From assembly GCA_963710975.1 (NCBI GenBank), contig CAVQCG010000003.1, positions 186,001 to 250,000 of the forward strand: a stretch of DNA of 64,000 nucleotides, in the 5' to 3' direction. The notes under the pieces were generated by a model that worked only from the letters and a program-made list of their open reading frames with translations, was not told the DNA's origin and ran no database searches. Every line of letters begins with the position of its first letter. Position 1 is the first letter of the stretch. This stretch comes from JBBQXH01 sp963710975. Lineage in GTDB: Bacteria > Actinomycetota > Thermoleophilia > Gaiellales > Gaiellaceae. A program made the position numbers and the translations under genes. Shown one piece after another: positions 9,352 to 20,934 of the stretch.

Positions 9352-9753
9352 CTACAGGCTGATCGCGACCGAAGCGGCGGGTGGGAACGCCGGCTCGGGC
9401 TCGCCAGTCAGGGCGGCCGCGATCCGGCTGCAGTCGGGCTGATGTCCGACCGCGATCACCGCTCGATCGCCGGCCGACACCTCACGCACTGCGCGTGTGA
9501 GCGAATCGGGCGTGGCGCCGGGGGCGAGCTCCTCCGTCACCGATACCTCCGCCCCGAGCTCGCGCGCGATCAGGTCGCCCGTCTCCCGGGCTCGGAGGAG
9601 CGGGCTCGTGATCACGACATCGGCCGCCACACCGTCGTCACGGAACCGTTCCGCAAGCCTTCGCGCCTGCTCCCGGCCGTTGGGCGTGAGCGGGCGTAGC
9701 TCGTCGGGATCGCCGGGCGCAGCCTCGGCATGGCGAACAAGGTACAGCCGCAT
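9352..9753 (-). CDS. sixA: SixA-like phosphohistidine phosphatase (histidine phosphatase family)
   Basis: The product has 133 residues, the length of the short SixA branch. LVRHAEA near the N-terminus carries the catalytic RHG-type His, ITSPLLRARETG the second Arg, and AVGHQPDCSRIAAAL the second His. Members remove phosphate from phosphohistidine or from small phosphoesters. It ends just before the ABC ATPase start on the same strand, so the three genes may be co-transcribed. Confidence 0.82.
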   Translation of the reverse strand: MRLYLVRHAEAAPGDPDELRPLTPNGREQARRLAERFRDDGVAADVVITSPLLRARETGDLIARELGAEVSVTEELAPGATPDSLTRAVREVSAGDRAVIAVGHQPDCSRIAAALTGEPEPAFPPAASVAISL

Positions 9754-9782
9754 CCTGGAATGAGGATAGCGACGGCGGTCCG

Positions 9783-9788
9783 TAGACT
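9783..9788 (+). promoter_or_regulatory. -10 element of a leaderless promoter for the GMC dehydrogenase
   Basis: TAGACT lies 6 nt before GTG 9795 with no ribosome site between them, so the transcript probably begins at or next to the start codon. Confidence 0.5.
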
Positions 9789-9794
9789 AGCTCC

Positions 9795-11408
9795 GTGACC
9801 GTCGCCCGGGACGCTGCCGACGTCCTCGTCATCGGTGCCGGCGCAGCGGGCGCCGTGGTCGCAAAGCGTCTCGCCGAGGCCGGTTTCGGAGTCGTCTGCC
9901 TCGAGCAGGGGCGCTGGTGGAGCGCCTCGGAGTTCCCGGACGAGCGCTCGCCGTGGGAGCTCGAGCTCGCCGGTCCCTGGAATCCGAACCCGAACGTTCG
10001 TGGACTTCCCGAGGACTATCCGTGCGAGGTTTCCGGCGCCGAGATCAGCCCGCTCATGTTCAACGCGGTTGGCGGCAGCACGATCCACTACACGGCGATC
10101 TGGACTCGCCTCGTTCCGTCCGACTTCCGGGTACGGACACTCGACGGCGTCGGCGACGACTGGCCGATCTCCTACGAGGATCTGCGGCCCTTCTACGAGC
10201 GGGTCGACATCGACATGGGCGTTTCCGGGCTCGGCGGCGATCCCGCCTACCCGCCCGGCTCGCCGCCGCCGCTCCCACCGCACCCGATCGGGGAGATGGG
10301 GCGGAAGGCCGCGGAGGGGATGAACCGGCTCGGCTGGCACTGGTGGCCGGGAACGAATGCGATCGCGTCACGCCCGCACGGTCGCCTGGCCCAATGCGAG
10401 CGGCGTGCGATGTGTCAGAGCGGGTGTCCGTCCGGCGCGAAGGCCTCGACCGACCTGACGCACTGGCCCGATGCGCTCCGACACGGAGCCCGGCTCGTCA
10501 CGGGCGCTCGCGTGCGCGAGATCGTGCTCGACCGGCGTGGCCGGGCGCGCGGCGCGGTCTACGTGGACCGTGACGGGACAGAGCGTCTCCAGAAGGCCTC
10601 GATCGTGGTCCTCGCCGCGAACGGCGTGGGAACGCCGCGCATCCTCCTGCTTTCCCGATCGCCTCGGTTTCCCGACGGTCTGGCGAACTCGTCGGGCCTC
10701 GTCGGCAGGCGGCTGATGCTCCATCCGGCTGCCTCCGTTCTGGGTGCCTACGAGGATGGCCTCGACAGCTGGCTCGGCCCGGCAGGTCAGCCTGTGGGCT
10801 CGCTCCAGTTCTACGAGACCGACCCCACTCGGGGCTTCGTGCGCGGGGCGAAGTGGGATCTGATCCCTGGGTTCGGCCCGCAGCTACTCCTCTGGCGGCT
10901 TCCTCTCGCCGCGACATGGGGACCGTCGATTCACGAGAGCGTCCGGCGCCTGCTCGGACGGGCGTTCGACTGGTTCATCACGGTCGAGGATCTTCCCGAG
11001 GAGGAGAATGCGATCACGCTGGATCCGGAGCTGAAAGACGGCGACGGCATCCCGGCGCCGCGGATCTCCTACCGGCTCTCCGAGAACTCGCGGGCAGCGC
11101 TCGACTTCAACGTCGAGCGCGCAGTCGAAGCGCACGAAGCAGCCGGGGCCGTCGAGACCATCGTCTCGCGAATGCACGCCGACTGCGGCTGGCACCTGAT
11201 GGGAACAGCACGGATCGGCGTTGACCCACTCACGTCGGTGTGCGACCCCTTCGGGCGGACCCATGACGTGCCGAACCTGTTCGTCGCCGACGGAAGCATC
11301 TTCGTGACGGCAGGGGCGATGAATCCGACGGCGACGATCTGCGCCTTCGCGCTGCGGCAGGCCGAGCACATCGTCGAGACGGCCCGGCTGCAGGTGCCGG
11401 CCGCATGA
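9795..11408 (+). CDS. GMC family oxidoreductase (gluconate 2-dehydrogenase-like large subunit)
   Basis: This FAD-dependent dehydrogenase of 537 residues oxidises an alcohol or sugar. The dinucleotide fold is at the very start (VLVIGAGAAGAVVAKRL). GGSTIHYTAIW is the second FAD contact. A Cys-rich segment CERRAMCQSGCPSGAKAS is typical of the gluconate-dehydrogenase branch. The C-terminal GMC domain has the catalytic His in DCGWHLMGT and Asn in GAMNPTATICAFALR. The start is GTG 9795. The stop overlaps the next gene by ATGA, and that gene encodes the matching small subunit. No Tat signal is visible, so it may be carried by the partner or act inside the cell. The sugar substrate is not predictable. 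Confidence 0.88.
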   Translation: MTVARDAADVLVIGAGAAGAVVAKRLAEAGFGVVCLEQGRWWSASEFPDERSPWELELAGPWNPNPNVRGLPEDYPCEVSGAEISPLMFNAVGGSTIHYTAIWTRLVPSDFRVRTLDGVGDDWPISYEDLRPFYERVDIDMGVSGLGGDPAYPPGSPPPLPPHPIGEMGRKAAEGMNRLGWHWWPGTNAIASRPHGRLAQCERRAMCQSGCPSGAKASTDLTHWPDALRHGARLVTGARVREIVLDRRGRARGAVYVDRDGTERLQKASIVVLAANGVGTPRILLLSRSPRFPDGLANSSGLVGRRLMLHPAASVLGAYEDGLDSWLGPAGQPVGSLQFYETDPTRGFVRGAKWDLIPGFGPQLLLWRLPLAATWGPSIHESVRRLLGRAFDWFITVEDLPEEENAITLDPELKDGDGIPAPRISYRLSENSRAALDFNVERAVEAHEAAGAVETIVSRMHADCGWHLMGTARIGVDPLTSVCDPFGRTHDVPNLFVADGSIFVTAGAMNPTATICAFALRQAEHIVETARLQVPAA

Positions 11409-12106
11409 GGCCGGAGGCGCGGGCGACCCTTGCGGGCCTCGCCGACGTCCTCGTGCCTGCGGCAGATGGGATGCCGAGTGCCTCCGAGATCGGGGTGCAC
11501 GAGCGCTGGGTGGATCGGGCGATCGCCGCTCGACCCGACCTGGCCGATCGGCTCGAGGCGGTCCTGGCAGTTGCGGCCGGGCGCGACCCCGAAGCCGAGG
11601 TCGCGCGGCTCCAGGCCGAGGAGGACGAGGAGTTCAGGATGCTGCTCCTCGTCGTCACCAGTGCGTACTACCTCAGCCCGAAGGTGAGGCGTCTGATCCG
11701 CTATCCGGGTCAGCGCGCGGTCGAGGTGTTCGCAGACCAGGCAGAGCACGACCTGCGCGACGGGATTCTCGACCCGGTGATCGCGCGCGGATCCGTCTGG
11801 CGGGCGCCACCAGAGCCGGCTCAGGCCGCCGGCGCCAGTGGCAGCGAGACGGCGAACGTCGCTCCCCCGCCCGGGTGTCGGCGAATAGTCGATCGTGCCT
11901 CCGTGCGCCTCGACGATCGCCTTGACGATCGGGAGCCCGAGACCGCTGCCGCCACTATCTCGGGAGCGGCCGGGATCCGCGCGATAGAACCGATCGAAGA
12001 CGTGTCCGGCATGGGACGGTTCGATGCCCGGTCCGTGGTCTGCGACCGAGAGATGACACGCGTCGTCGGACGCGTCGAGCGTGACATCGCACGGAGTCGT
12101 CGGTGA
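11405..12106 (+). CDS. Gluconate 2-dehydrogenase subunit 3 family protein
   Basis: The small partner of the GMC dehydrogenase, translationally coupled by ATGA at 11405. The conserved part is mainly helical: MRPEARATLAGLADVLVPA, then EEFRMLLLVVTSAYYLSPKVRRLIRYPGQ, as in subunit 3 proteins. Recognisable sequence ends near RGSVWRAP (about 11815). The literal frame runs on to 12106 antisense to the histidine kinase, and that tail looks non-coding. Either a natural stop is lost to an indel or the tail is real but unique. No Tat signal is seen. Confidence 0.7.
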   Translation: MRPEARATLAGLADVLVPAADGMPSASEIGVHERWVDRAIAARPDLADRLEAVLAVAAGRDPEAEVARLQAEEDEEFRMLLLVVTSAYYLSPKVRRLIRYPGQRAVEVFADQAEHDLRDGILDPVIARGSVWRAPPEPAQAAGASGSETANVAPPPGCRRIVDRASVRLDDRLDDREPETAAATISGAAGIRAIEPIEDVSGMGRFDARSVVCDREMTRVVGRVERDIARSRR

Positions 12107-13234
12107 CGTGTGCGTGCGGACGTTCGCCATCAGGTTGCCGACGACCTGCCGGAGGCGATCCTCGTCGCCGATCACGCGGACGTCCCGCTCGACGGCAGCG
12201 AGGAGAGGTCGTTCGTGCTCGAGCGCCCGCTCGTCGTCGACAGCGTCGTCGACCAGCCTCGTCAGGTCGACCGGTTCGCTGCGGAGCGGGAGCCCCTCGT
12301 CGAGCCGAGCGAGGAGGAGGAGGTCCTCGATCAGGCTTCCCATCCGCGCGCTCTCGCTCCCGATGCGGCGCATTGCCCGGTTCAGCTCGTCCTCTTCCGC
12401 GAGGGCGCCGGCCCGGTACAGGTCGACGTAGCCGCGAAGCGTCGTCAACGGCGTGCGGAGCTCGTGCGAGGCGTCGGCGACGAACTGCCGCAGCTGTGCC
12501 TCGCTCCGCTCCTTGGCGGTCAGGGCCGCTCGCTGCTGGTCGAAGGCCTGCTGGATCCGATCCAGCATCGTGTTCAGCGCTTCGCCGAGACGGCCGACCT
12601 CGCTGCGGTCGTGCTGCTCGGGAACCCGTTGGGACATGTCCCCGGACGCGATCTGTCCCGCGGTGGTCGCCATCGCCTCGAGCGGTCGAAGTCCGCGACG
12701 AAGGAGCCACCAGCCGACGACGAGGAGCGCGACGAGGACGACCCCGCCGATGACGGCGATGTTGCGGACCAGCGCTGCGACGGCTCGATCGACCGCCTCG
12801 AGAGAGGCCGCGACAACGCGCACCGTGCCGTCGCGATCGGGCTCGACGAGCGCCCTGTACGAGAGCGATCCGTCGACCGCCGGCACCGTCACGATCTCCC
12901 CCGCCGACGGGTTCTGGATCAGGCTCGCCGGGACGTCGGGCAGCGGGTCCGGCGCGGACGCGAACCCGGACGGCTCGGCTGCCACCACCTCGCCGTTTCG
13001 GTCATAGACGACGAGGGCGATCTGCCTGCCGGACGCAGCGGACTCGACTTCGGGTGGCGGCCCACCTCCGCCGAACGGGGGCCCGATGAGCGACCCGCGC
13101 ACGCCCTGCAGGCTGTCGTCGACCTGGCCGACGAGGTTCGCTTTCGTCGATCGGACGACCAGGAAACCCGACAGGGCCAGCCCGAGAGCGAGCAGCAGGG
13201 CCATCCAGAGAAGGAGCTTCGAGCGGAGCGACAC
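11821..13234 (-). CDS. Two-component sensor histidine kinase (HAMP-HisKA-HATPase)
   Basis: A membrane sensor of about 470 residues. TM1 is at residues 7-27, an extracytoplasmic domain of ~130 residues contains a Gly/Pro-rich stretch, TM2 is NIAVIGGVVLVALLVVGWW, and HAMP follows. The phosphorylation site is DASHELRTPLTTLRGY. The N-box (GNLMANVRTHT), G1 (VADHGPGI), F-box (FDRFYRADP) and G2 (GSGLGLPIVKAIVEAHGG) are all present. The last ~16 codons need a frame change at about 11866-11872, in a run of C, to give GGATFAVSLPLAPAA and a stop at 11821. It starts 4 nt after the response regulator stop. It resembles the actinobacterial MprB/TcrY group. Confidence 0.92.
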
Positions 13235-13238
13235 GGCC

Positions 13239-13946
13239 TCATCCGCCGTCGGCGCGAATCGTGTAGCCGAAGCCCCGGACCGTCCGGATCAGCTTCGGCT
13301 CGACACGATCGATCTTCTTCCTCAGGTAGCTGATGTAGTTCTCGACCACCCCGCTGTCCCCGGCGAAGTCGTACTGCCAGACGTGGTCGAGGATCTGCTG
13401 CTTCGAGAGGACGAGCTCGGCATTCAGGAGGAGGTAGCGAAGAAGGCGGAACTCGGTCGGTGAGAGGCTGATCTCCTCCTTGCCGCGCCACACCTGGTGG
13501 CGTTCCTCGTCCAGCTCGAGGTCGAGGTATCGCAGCCGGCCGTCGTCCTCGCTGTCGTGGCGGGTGCGCCGGAGGAGCGCGCGGATCCGGAGGGTCAGCT
13601 CCTCGAGCGAGAAGGGCTTCGTCACGTAGTCGTCGCCTCCCTGGACGAACCCCTTGATGCGGTCGTCCTCCGCATCGCGTGCTGTCAGGAAGATGACGGG
13701 CACGAGATCGCCGTCGCGGCGAAGGCGCCGGCACACCTCGTAGCCGTCGAGGTCGGGAAGCATGACGTCGAGCACCACGAGGTCGGGAGAGAACGACGAG
13801 GCCACCCGGAGGGCGTCGCGCCCCGTTCTCGCCGTCCCGACCTGGAAGCCCGTGTAGCGCAGCGCGGTGGTCAAGAGCTCGATGATCGAGTCCTCGTCGT
13901 CGACGACGAGAATCCGCGCATCCGTTGTGGGATCGACGGCTGTCAC
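13239..13946 (-). CDS. OmpR-family response regulator
   Basis: This is the partner of the kinase that follows. The receiver domain begins at ILVVDDEDSIIELL, has the phospho-acceptor Asp in LVVLDVMLPD, the Thr in VIFLTARDAEDD and the Lys in YVTKPFSLEE. The C-terminal winged helix contains EFRLLRYLLLNAELVLSKQQILDHVW and the recognition segment VENYISYLRKKI. GTG 13946 gives the usual 235 residues; the frame extends upstream without similarity. Order on the minus strand is secreted protein, regulator, kinase. Confidence 0.93.
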   Translation of the reverse strand: MTAVDPTTDARILVVDDEDSIIELLTTALRYTGFQVGTARTGRDALRVASSFSPDLVVLDVMLPDLDGYEVCRRLRRDGDLVPVIFLTARDAEDDRIKGFVQGGDDYVTKPFSLEELTLRIRALLRRTRHDSEDDGRLRYLDLELDEERHQVWRGKEEISLSPTEFRLLRYLLLNAELVLSKQQILDHVWQYDFAGDSGVVENYISYLRKKIDRVEPKLIRTVRGFGYTIRADGG

Positions 13947-14044
13947 AGTCTCAGTGAAGCGTGCCAGCCTGGGAGAATGCTGGGAAGAATGGAATCGGGC
14001 CGGATCGGAACGACTACCCGACCCGGCCCGAGTGACCCCGGTCT

Positions 14045-14977
14045 CTAGATGCTGCCGGACTGATCCTGTGACGACGTCCCGCTTTGCGGCCATGCGTTGT
14101 CCGCGGGCGGCCCGGTGGACCCGTCGGGAGGCCCGTCGATGCCCGGAGGAGGTCCGTCGATGCCCGGAGGAGGTCCGTCGAACCCGTCCGGCGGCCCGCC
14201 CATGCCGCCCTGAGGGCCGTCTGGCGGCCCGGCCTGGTTGACCATGTCGGAAATGCGTTGCTTCAGGTCGGACAGGATCTTGTCGGCGTCCGCCTGGGGG
14301 ATCTGGCCGTCAGCGACGGCCGCCTTGATGTGCTCGCTGGCGTCGGCGACGAGGGCATTCACGAGTGCGTCGACCGATTTGCCCTGCGACTTCGCGATCT
14401 GGGCGAGCGACTTGCCGCTCATCAGAGCGCTTCTGAGCTCGCTGTCGCTCATCCCGAGAAAGCTGGCAGCGGCGTCCACGCCCGGTCCACCGCGCTGACC
14501 GCCGGGCCCAGCCCCGAAGCCGGGGCCGGGGCCGACATCGCCGGACTCGATCCGCGAGCGGATGTCCGCAGCCTGGGCCTCGGTCAGGCGTCCCGCTGCG
14601 ACGTCTGCGTTGACGTGGTCGATTGCGACGGCCTTGAGCGCCGATTCGACCTCGGCGGTCTGAAGGCCGAGCTCGCTGGCGAGAGCCGCTGCGAACGCAT
14701 CGCGTGCGGGATGGGCCTGGCATGCGGCGTCGAATGCCGCCTGGAGCTTCTCGACGCTGACGCCGAGCTTTGTCGCCAGCGCCTGTTCGAAGTCGCCGCG
14801 CCCGCCGGCACTGTTGTCCTGGGGTGGCTGAACGGTGGTCTGCGTCGTCGCGGCCGTCGAGTCGCCGCCGCTGTCGCCGTTCGAGGCCGCGACGGCGGCG
14901 CCCGCACCGGCCAGCATCGCCGCGACACCGACGGCGAGGACGGGAGTCCTGGCGCGCCGTGTGAATTTCTCCATCAT
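14045..14977 (-). CDS. Secreted Gly/Pro-rich protein with repeated helical units, upstream of a two-component system
   Basis: The product has 310 residues. RRARTPVLAVGVAAMLAGAG is a signal or anchor segment. The central part has two similar ~60-residue helical units, each with a LASELG/LAQIAKSQG-like block followed by HVNADVAAGRLTEAQA or HIKAAVADGQIPQADA. This pattern is common in small actinobacterial envelope proteins. The C-terminus is low complexity, with GPPPGIDGPPPGIDGPPDG encoded by a short tandem DNA repeat (about 14110-14180). A strong AAGGAG site precedes 14977. It lies 99 nt upstream of the response regulator on the same strand, suggesting co-expression. No enzymatic motif is visible. 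Confidence 0.7.
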   Translation of the reverse strand: MMEKFTRRARTPVLAVGVAAMLAGAGAAVAASNGDSGGDSTAATTQTTVQPPQDNSAGGRGDFEQALATKLGVSVEKLQAAFDAACQAHPARDAFAAALASELGLQTAEVESALKAVAIDHVNADVAAGRLTEAQAADIRSRIESGDVGPGPGFGAGPGGQRGGPGVDAAASFLGMSDSELRSALMSGKSLAQIAKSQGKSVDALVNALVADASEHIKAAVADGQIPQADADKILSDLKQRISDMVNQAGPPDGPQGGMGGPPDGFDGPPPGIDGPPPGIDGPPDGSTGPPADNAWPQSGTSSQDQSGSI

Positions 14978-15105
14978 CCATGCTCCTTTCGGGAGTTCTG
15001 CCTCCCAGTGAACTGGATCTCGCTGTGAGCAACCCCGGATCTACCTGGGAGCAGCCTGGGAAAGCGACGAAGCTCAGGTGAAGAAGCCGCGTTCGGGGAT
15101 GTCCG

Positions 15106-15111
15106 TACACT
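15106..15111 (+). promoter_or_regulatory. -10 element of a leaderless promoter for the PhzF-like gene
   Basis: TACACT ends 6 nt before ATG 15118, and no ribosome site lies between. Confidence 0.5.
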
Positions 15112-15117
15112 CGTGCG

Positions 15118-15985
15118 ATGACCTCCAAGAGTTTTCGGTACGTCGTCGCCGACGTGTTCACCGACGTGCCTCTCGCCGGCAACCAGCTCGCCGTCTTCAC
15201 CGATGCTCGGGACATTCCGGAGAGCCGGCTCCTCCCGCTGACGCGCGAGATGGCGTTCTCGGAAACGGTCTTCGTCTACCTACCGGAGCAGGGTGGACAC
15301 GTCCGCATCCGGATCTTCACGCCGGCGGCCGAGGTTCCGTTCGCAGGGCATCCGGTGCTCGGCACCGCCTTCGTCCTGGCGGGGCCGATGCAGCTCGTCG
15401 AGATCAGGATCGAGACCGGCGCCGGCATCGTTCCCGTCGTGCTCGAGCGGGAGGAGAACCGGCTCGTCTTCGGCCGCATGAGCCAGCCCGTCCCGACCGT
15501 GGAGCCGTTCCGTCCGGCGGAGCGACTCCTCTCCGTGCTCGGCGTCGAGCACTCGCAGCTTCCGGTCGAGATCTACGACAACGGCATGCCGCACGTCTAC
15601 GTCGTGCTCGAGGACGAGGAGGCTGTCGCGCGGCTCGAGCCGGACATGGCGGCGCTCGCTCGGTTCCAGAACGAGGAGATGACCGGCATCGGGGGAATCA
15701 ACTGCCTCGCCGGGGACAGGTGGCCGCTGGAAGACCCGGATGTTCTCCCCGGCGGACGGCGTTCCGGAGGATCCTGCCACCGGCTCGGCCGCCGGCCCGC
15801 TCGCGTGCCACCTCGCGCGCCACGGCCTGATTGCCTTCGGCGAGGAGATCGAGATCTCGCAGGGTGCCGAGCTGAACCGGCCGAGCACGCTCTACGCGCG
15901 TGCCGAGGGCACGCGCGACCGCCTCGAGCGAGTGGAGGTGGGCGGCTCGGCCGTCGTCGTCGCGCGTGGCGAGTTCCGCATCTAG
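15118..15985 (+). CDS. PhzF family isomerase/epimerase-like protein (one frameshift)
   Basis: PhzF-like proteins have a double diaminopimelate-epimerase fold; most have unknown substrates. The N-terminal half has the typical VVADVFTDVPLAGNQLAVF, with the catalytic Glu in MAFSETVFV, and IRIFTPAAEVPFAGHPVLG. The C-terminal half has MFSPADGVPEDPATGSAAGPL. The join between frames lies at about 15718-15730, where GINCLAGD should run into RWKTRMFSP. The stop is at 15985. About 288 residues is the family length. The gene is divergent from the secreted protein and convergent with the UvrA-like gene. Confidence 0.85.
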
Positions 15986-16049
15986 GAGTCTCCTTATTCT
16001 GCGGCCCACGTGAGTGCGGTGGCCTGTGCCCTTTCCGCGAGGGCCTCGG

Positions 16050-18437
<2,388 letters not shown>

Positions 18438-18589
18438 CGTGTCTCCATCTGTTGGGCGGGGCCGCCTTCGCGGCGGCACCAGATACGGCGCAGAGTCCGC
18501 CGAGGCGCTGGCCACCTAGACATCGCTGTCGTGGGTGAGCCGATGCTCGGCGTCGCGACCACGCCGAGCGCGGGGGTAGGGGTCGGCAC

Positions 18590-18946
18590 TCACCGGTCCT
18601 GGAGCAGCCCGAGCACGTTGCCGTCGGGGTCGGTGACGGTGGCCACCAGGCGGCCGCCACCGACGTCGTGCGCGGGCTCCTTCACGGTGGCGCCCGCCGC
18701 GGTCACCTCGGCCAGCTTCGCCTCGATGTCCGGCACATGCCAGTACGCCACCGGCGAGGTCATGCCCTGCGGTCCACCGCCCGGCACCAGCCCGATGTGC
18801 TGACCGGCGGCCTCGAAGCCGACGTAGTAGGGCCCGTCGGTCTGCGGCGGGACGCCGAGCAGGGCGGCGTACACCGCCTTGGCTGTCGCCAGGTCGGACA
18901 CGGGATGCAGCACGGTCTTGATTCCCTGGGTGGAAGAGCCGGTCAT
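18590..18946 (-). CDS. VOC family (glyoxalase/bleomycin-resistance fold) protein
   Basis: The product has 118 residues, one VOC domain. It starts IKTVLHPVSDLATAKAVYAALLG and ends VATVTDPDGNVLGLLQDR, with the usual paired beta-alpha-beta-beta-beta units. The potential metal ligands are His in TVLHPV, His in HIGLVPG and a weak C-terminal site. It lies 152 nt upstream of the UvrA-like gene on the same strand. VOC proteins often bind or modify drugs, so a joint resistance role is possible but unproven. Confidence 0.85.
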   Translation of the reverse strand: MTGSSTQGIKTVLHPVSDLATAKAVYAALLGVPPQTDGPYYVGFEAAGQHIGLVPGGGPQGMTSPVAYWHVPDIEAKLAEVTAAGATVKEPAHDVGGGRLVATVTDPDGNVLGLLQDR

Positions 18947-19080
18947 GTTCGCTCCTACGTCGTGGTGGTGATGTCCATGGCGGTCAGGCTAGCTGCGGCG
19001 CGAGGTCGCGTAGGTGCCGCGCCGCGGCGGCCCGTCCCCCGCGGCCGCGCTGCTCTGGTCACCGACTGAGGAGACACGTC

Positions 19081-19500
19081 CTAGTCGTCCCAGGCGACGT
19101 CGAGGATCTCGGGGAGCTCGATCCCGACGGATCGCCAGAAGCGTCCACCGTCCTTCGACACGTAGAGGCGGTTGCGGGCGGCATAGAGGACGTTGTCGGG
19201 GTTCTCGCCGAGGGCCAGCGCGCGACCTCGTGGGAGCCCGCCGCCGCGCTCGTTCCAGGTCAGGCCGAGGTCGTTCGACGCGAGAAGCGGCGGTCGTCGA
19301 TCGAGCGCAAGCATCACGACCGATCCGACCGATGCGACATCGACGAGAACCGACGACGCCCACTCCGGGACGAGGTCGACCGGTCGGGGGCGCGACGGCA
19401 CCGCGCCGCCAGGCTCGCGGCCCGCGAGATCGTCGTCGTCGGCGGTCGCTCCGACGTCGACCAGATACAGCGCGTCCTCGCACTCGGCCAGGGCGATCAC
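19081..19500 (-). CDS. Small BNR/Asp-box repeat protein coupled to a PfkB kinase
   Basis: The product has 139 residues and I know no named family for it. Two Asp-box-like units are visible, LLASNDLGLTWNERGGGLP and LYVSKDGGRFWRSVGIELP, as in sialidase/sortilin-type propellers, but the chain is far too short for a complete propeller. The GTG at 19500 overlaps the TGA of the kinase gene (GTGA), so it is translated together with it. No signal peptide is seen, so it is probably cytoplasmic. Confidence 0.55.
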   Translation of the reverse strand: MIALAECEDALYLVDVGATADDDDLAGREPGGAVPSRPRPVDLVPEWASSVLVDVASVGSVVMLALDRRPPLLASNDLGLTWNERGGGLPRGRALALGENPDNVLYAARNRLYVSKDGGRFWRSVGIELPEILDVAWDD

Positions 19501-20312
19501 GGGACGGCAACCTTCCCGGAAAGGAGCCCGTGCACGAGTTGTGTCGCGCGGCGTGCGGCCGAGATCGGGCTGTGCCCGACAAGGCGTGAGGCGACGTAGG
19601 CCGTCGTGAACGCATCGCCCGCGCCTGTCGGATCGGCGTCCACAACCGGTCTGGCCGGAACGAACTCGGCCATCTCGTCGGCATAGACGACACACCCACG
19701 CGAGCCCAGGGTGACGACGATCTCGGGCACTCCGAGGGTGCGAAGCGAGCGCTCGTCGAGATCGAGGCCGAGCGCAGCGGCTTCGTCGTCCGATAGGTGG
19801 AGCACGTCGATTACGTCCAGCAGCGCGAGGTCGAGGTCGTTGTCGTGTCGGACAGGTCCGAGCTCGCCGGGCCTGACGAGGCCCTGGCCGTCGAACGACA
19901 GCCGGCGTCCGCGTCCGAGCTCGCGGAGCGTGGCGGCGGGGAAATCGCCCCGCCAGAGCGGCCCCGCGTGAACCCAGGCCGCATCCGCAAGCGCCGCGCC
20001 GAGCCACGTCTGGGCATCTTCGAGGGACCACGGCGTCCCCAGCGCTTCGATCGTGACCTCCCGCCGGTCGCCGTCGTTCCTCAGATGGAAGATCGGCGTC
20101 GAGGGCTCCGGCTCCCAGACGACGGGGATGCCGGTTGCCCTGAGAGGGCCGAGCAGGTGCTGATCCTCCCTCGCGCAGCGCGTGACGATCAGCCCAGGCT
20201 CGCCGAGGCCCCTCAGCGCCCTCGCGGCGAAGAGCGGTACGCCGCCCGGGCGCGGAGAGAGCCCGTCGACGATGTCGCACGCTGTGTGGCCGACGACGGC
20301 GACGAACCCCAT
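19497..20312 (-). CDS. PfkB family carbohydrate/nucleoside kinase
   Basis: The product has 271 residues. The C-terminal signature VDADPTGAGDAFTTAYVASRL contains the anion hole and catalytic Asp of ribokinase-type kinases. IVVTLGSRGCVVY is the preceding strand-turn and GGVPLFAARALRGLG is the N-terminal substrate region. It phosphorylates a sugar, nucleoside or related alcohol using ATP; the substrate is not clear. It is divergent from the fluoride-channel operon. Confidence 0.85.
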   Translation of the reverse strand: MGFVAVVGHTACDIVDGLSPRPGGVPLFAARALRGLGEPGLIVTRCAREDQHLLGPLRATGIPVVWEPEPSTPIFHLRNDGDRREVTIEALGTPWSLEDAQTWLGAALADAAWVHAGPLWRGDFPAATLRELGRGRRLSFDGQGLVRPGELGPVRHDNDLDLALLDVIDVLHLSDDEAAALGLDLDERSLRTLGVPEIVVTLGSRGCVVYADEMAEFVPARPVVDADPTGAGDAFTTAYVASRLVGHSPISAARRATQLVHGLLSGKVAVP

Positions 20313-20472
20313 GAGGCGCGGAGCCTACCGTGACTCATCGGAGAGCTCGCCGGCCGTCCGCCGAGACCGTGCCGGGACCGCGGCAGTGTCCCCGTTCGCG
20401 AGCGCATCCTCGCTGCCCGCGGTTCGGCGAGCGCTAGCCTGCGCCGATCTGGCACGCACGACGGATTCCTCG

Positions 20473-20934
20473 ATGACTGCAGCACCACGCGAAGCGATCC
20501 GCAGCCCCGCGACGCGCAGGCGTCCACGCCAGACAGCTCTCGACCTGCACGTGCTGGGCGCGATCCTCGTCGGCGGCGCTCTCGGTGGACTCGCCAGGGC
20601 GGGTCTGGTCGAAGCCCTGCCGGTGCCGGAACGTGGCTGGCCGTGGGCGACGTTCATCGCCAACATCGCCGGGACGTTCCTGCTCGGCATGCTCGTCACA
20701 CGCCTCCAGGAGCGCCTGCCGCCGTCGACATACCGTCGGCCCCTTCTCGGCACCGGCTTCTGCGGAGCGCTGACGACGTTCTCAACGGTGCAGGTCGAGG
20801 TGCTCGCCCTCGGGCGAGACGGCTCGGCCGGATTGGCGGCCGCGTACCTGATCGCAAGCCTTGCGGCCGGCGGCCTGGCGATCGTCGTCGCGACCGCGCT
20901 CGTCCGGCGTTCGAGCCTCCGGATGAGGGCATGA
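20473..20934 (+). CDS. crcB: CrcB/Fluc fluoride channel subunit 1
   Basis: A four-helix fluoride channel subunit of 153 residues with a ~25-residue extra basic N-terminus. Family markers are GGALGGLARAGL, WPWATFIANIAGTFLLGML and GTGFCGALTTFSTVQVEV, which holds the conserved TTFST and Phe residues of the fluoride path. Two tandem crcB genes usually form a heterodimeric channel. The stop overlaps the second crcB by ATGA. Confidence 0.9.
   Translation: MTAAPREAIRSPATRRRPRQTALDLHVLGAILVGGALGGLARAGLVEALPVPERGWPWATFIANIAGTFLLGMLVTRLQERLPPSTYRRPLLGTGFCGALTTFSTVQVEVLALGRDGSAGLAAAYLIASLAAGGLAIVVATALVRRSSLRMRA

Noticed and set aside
14110..14180. Short tandem repeat as a possible CRISPR or VNTR locus
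   Set aside because: It encodes the GPPPGID repeats of a secreted protein, with units too short and without spacers for CRISPR.
20313..20472. Fluoride riboswitch before crcB
   Set aside because: The conserved crcB-motif sequences were not found in the 160 nt upstream, so fluoride control is probably not by this riboswitch.
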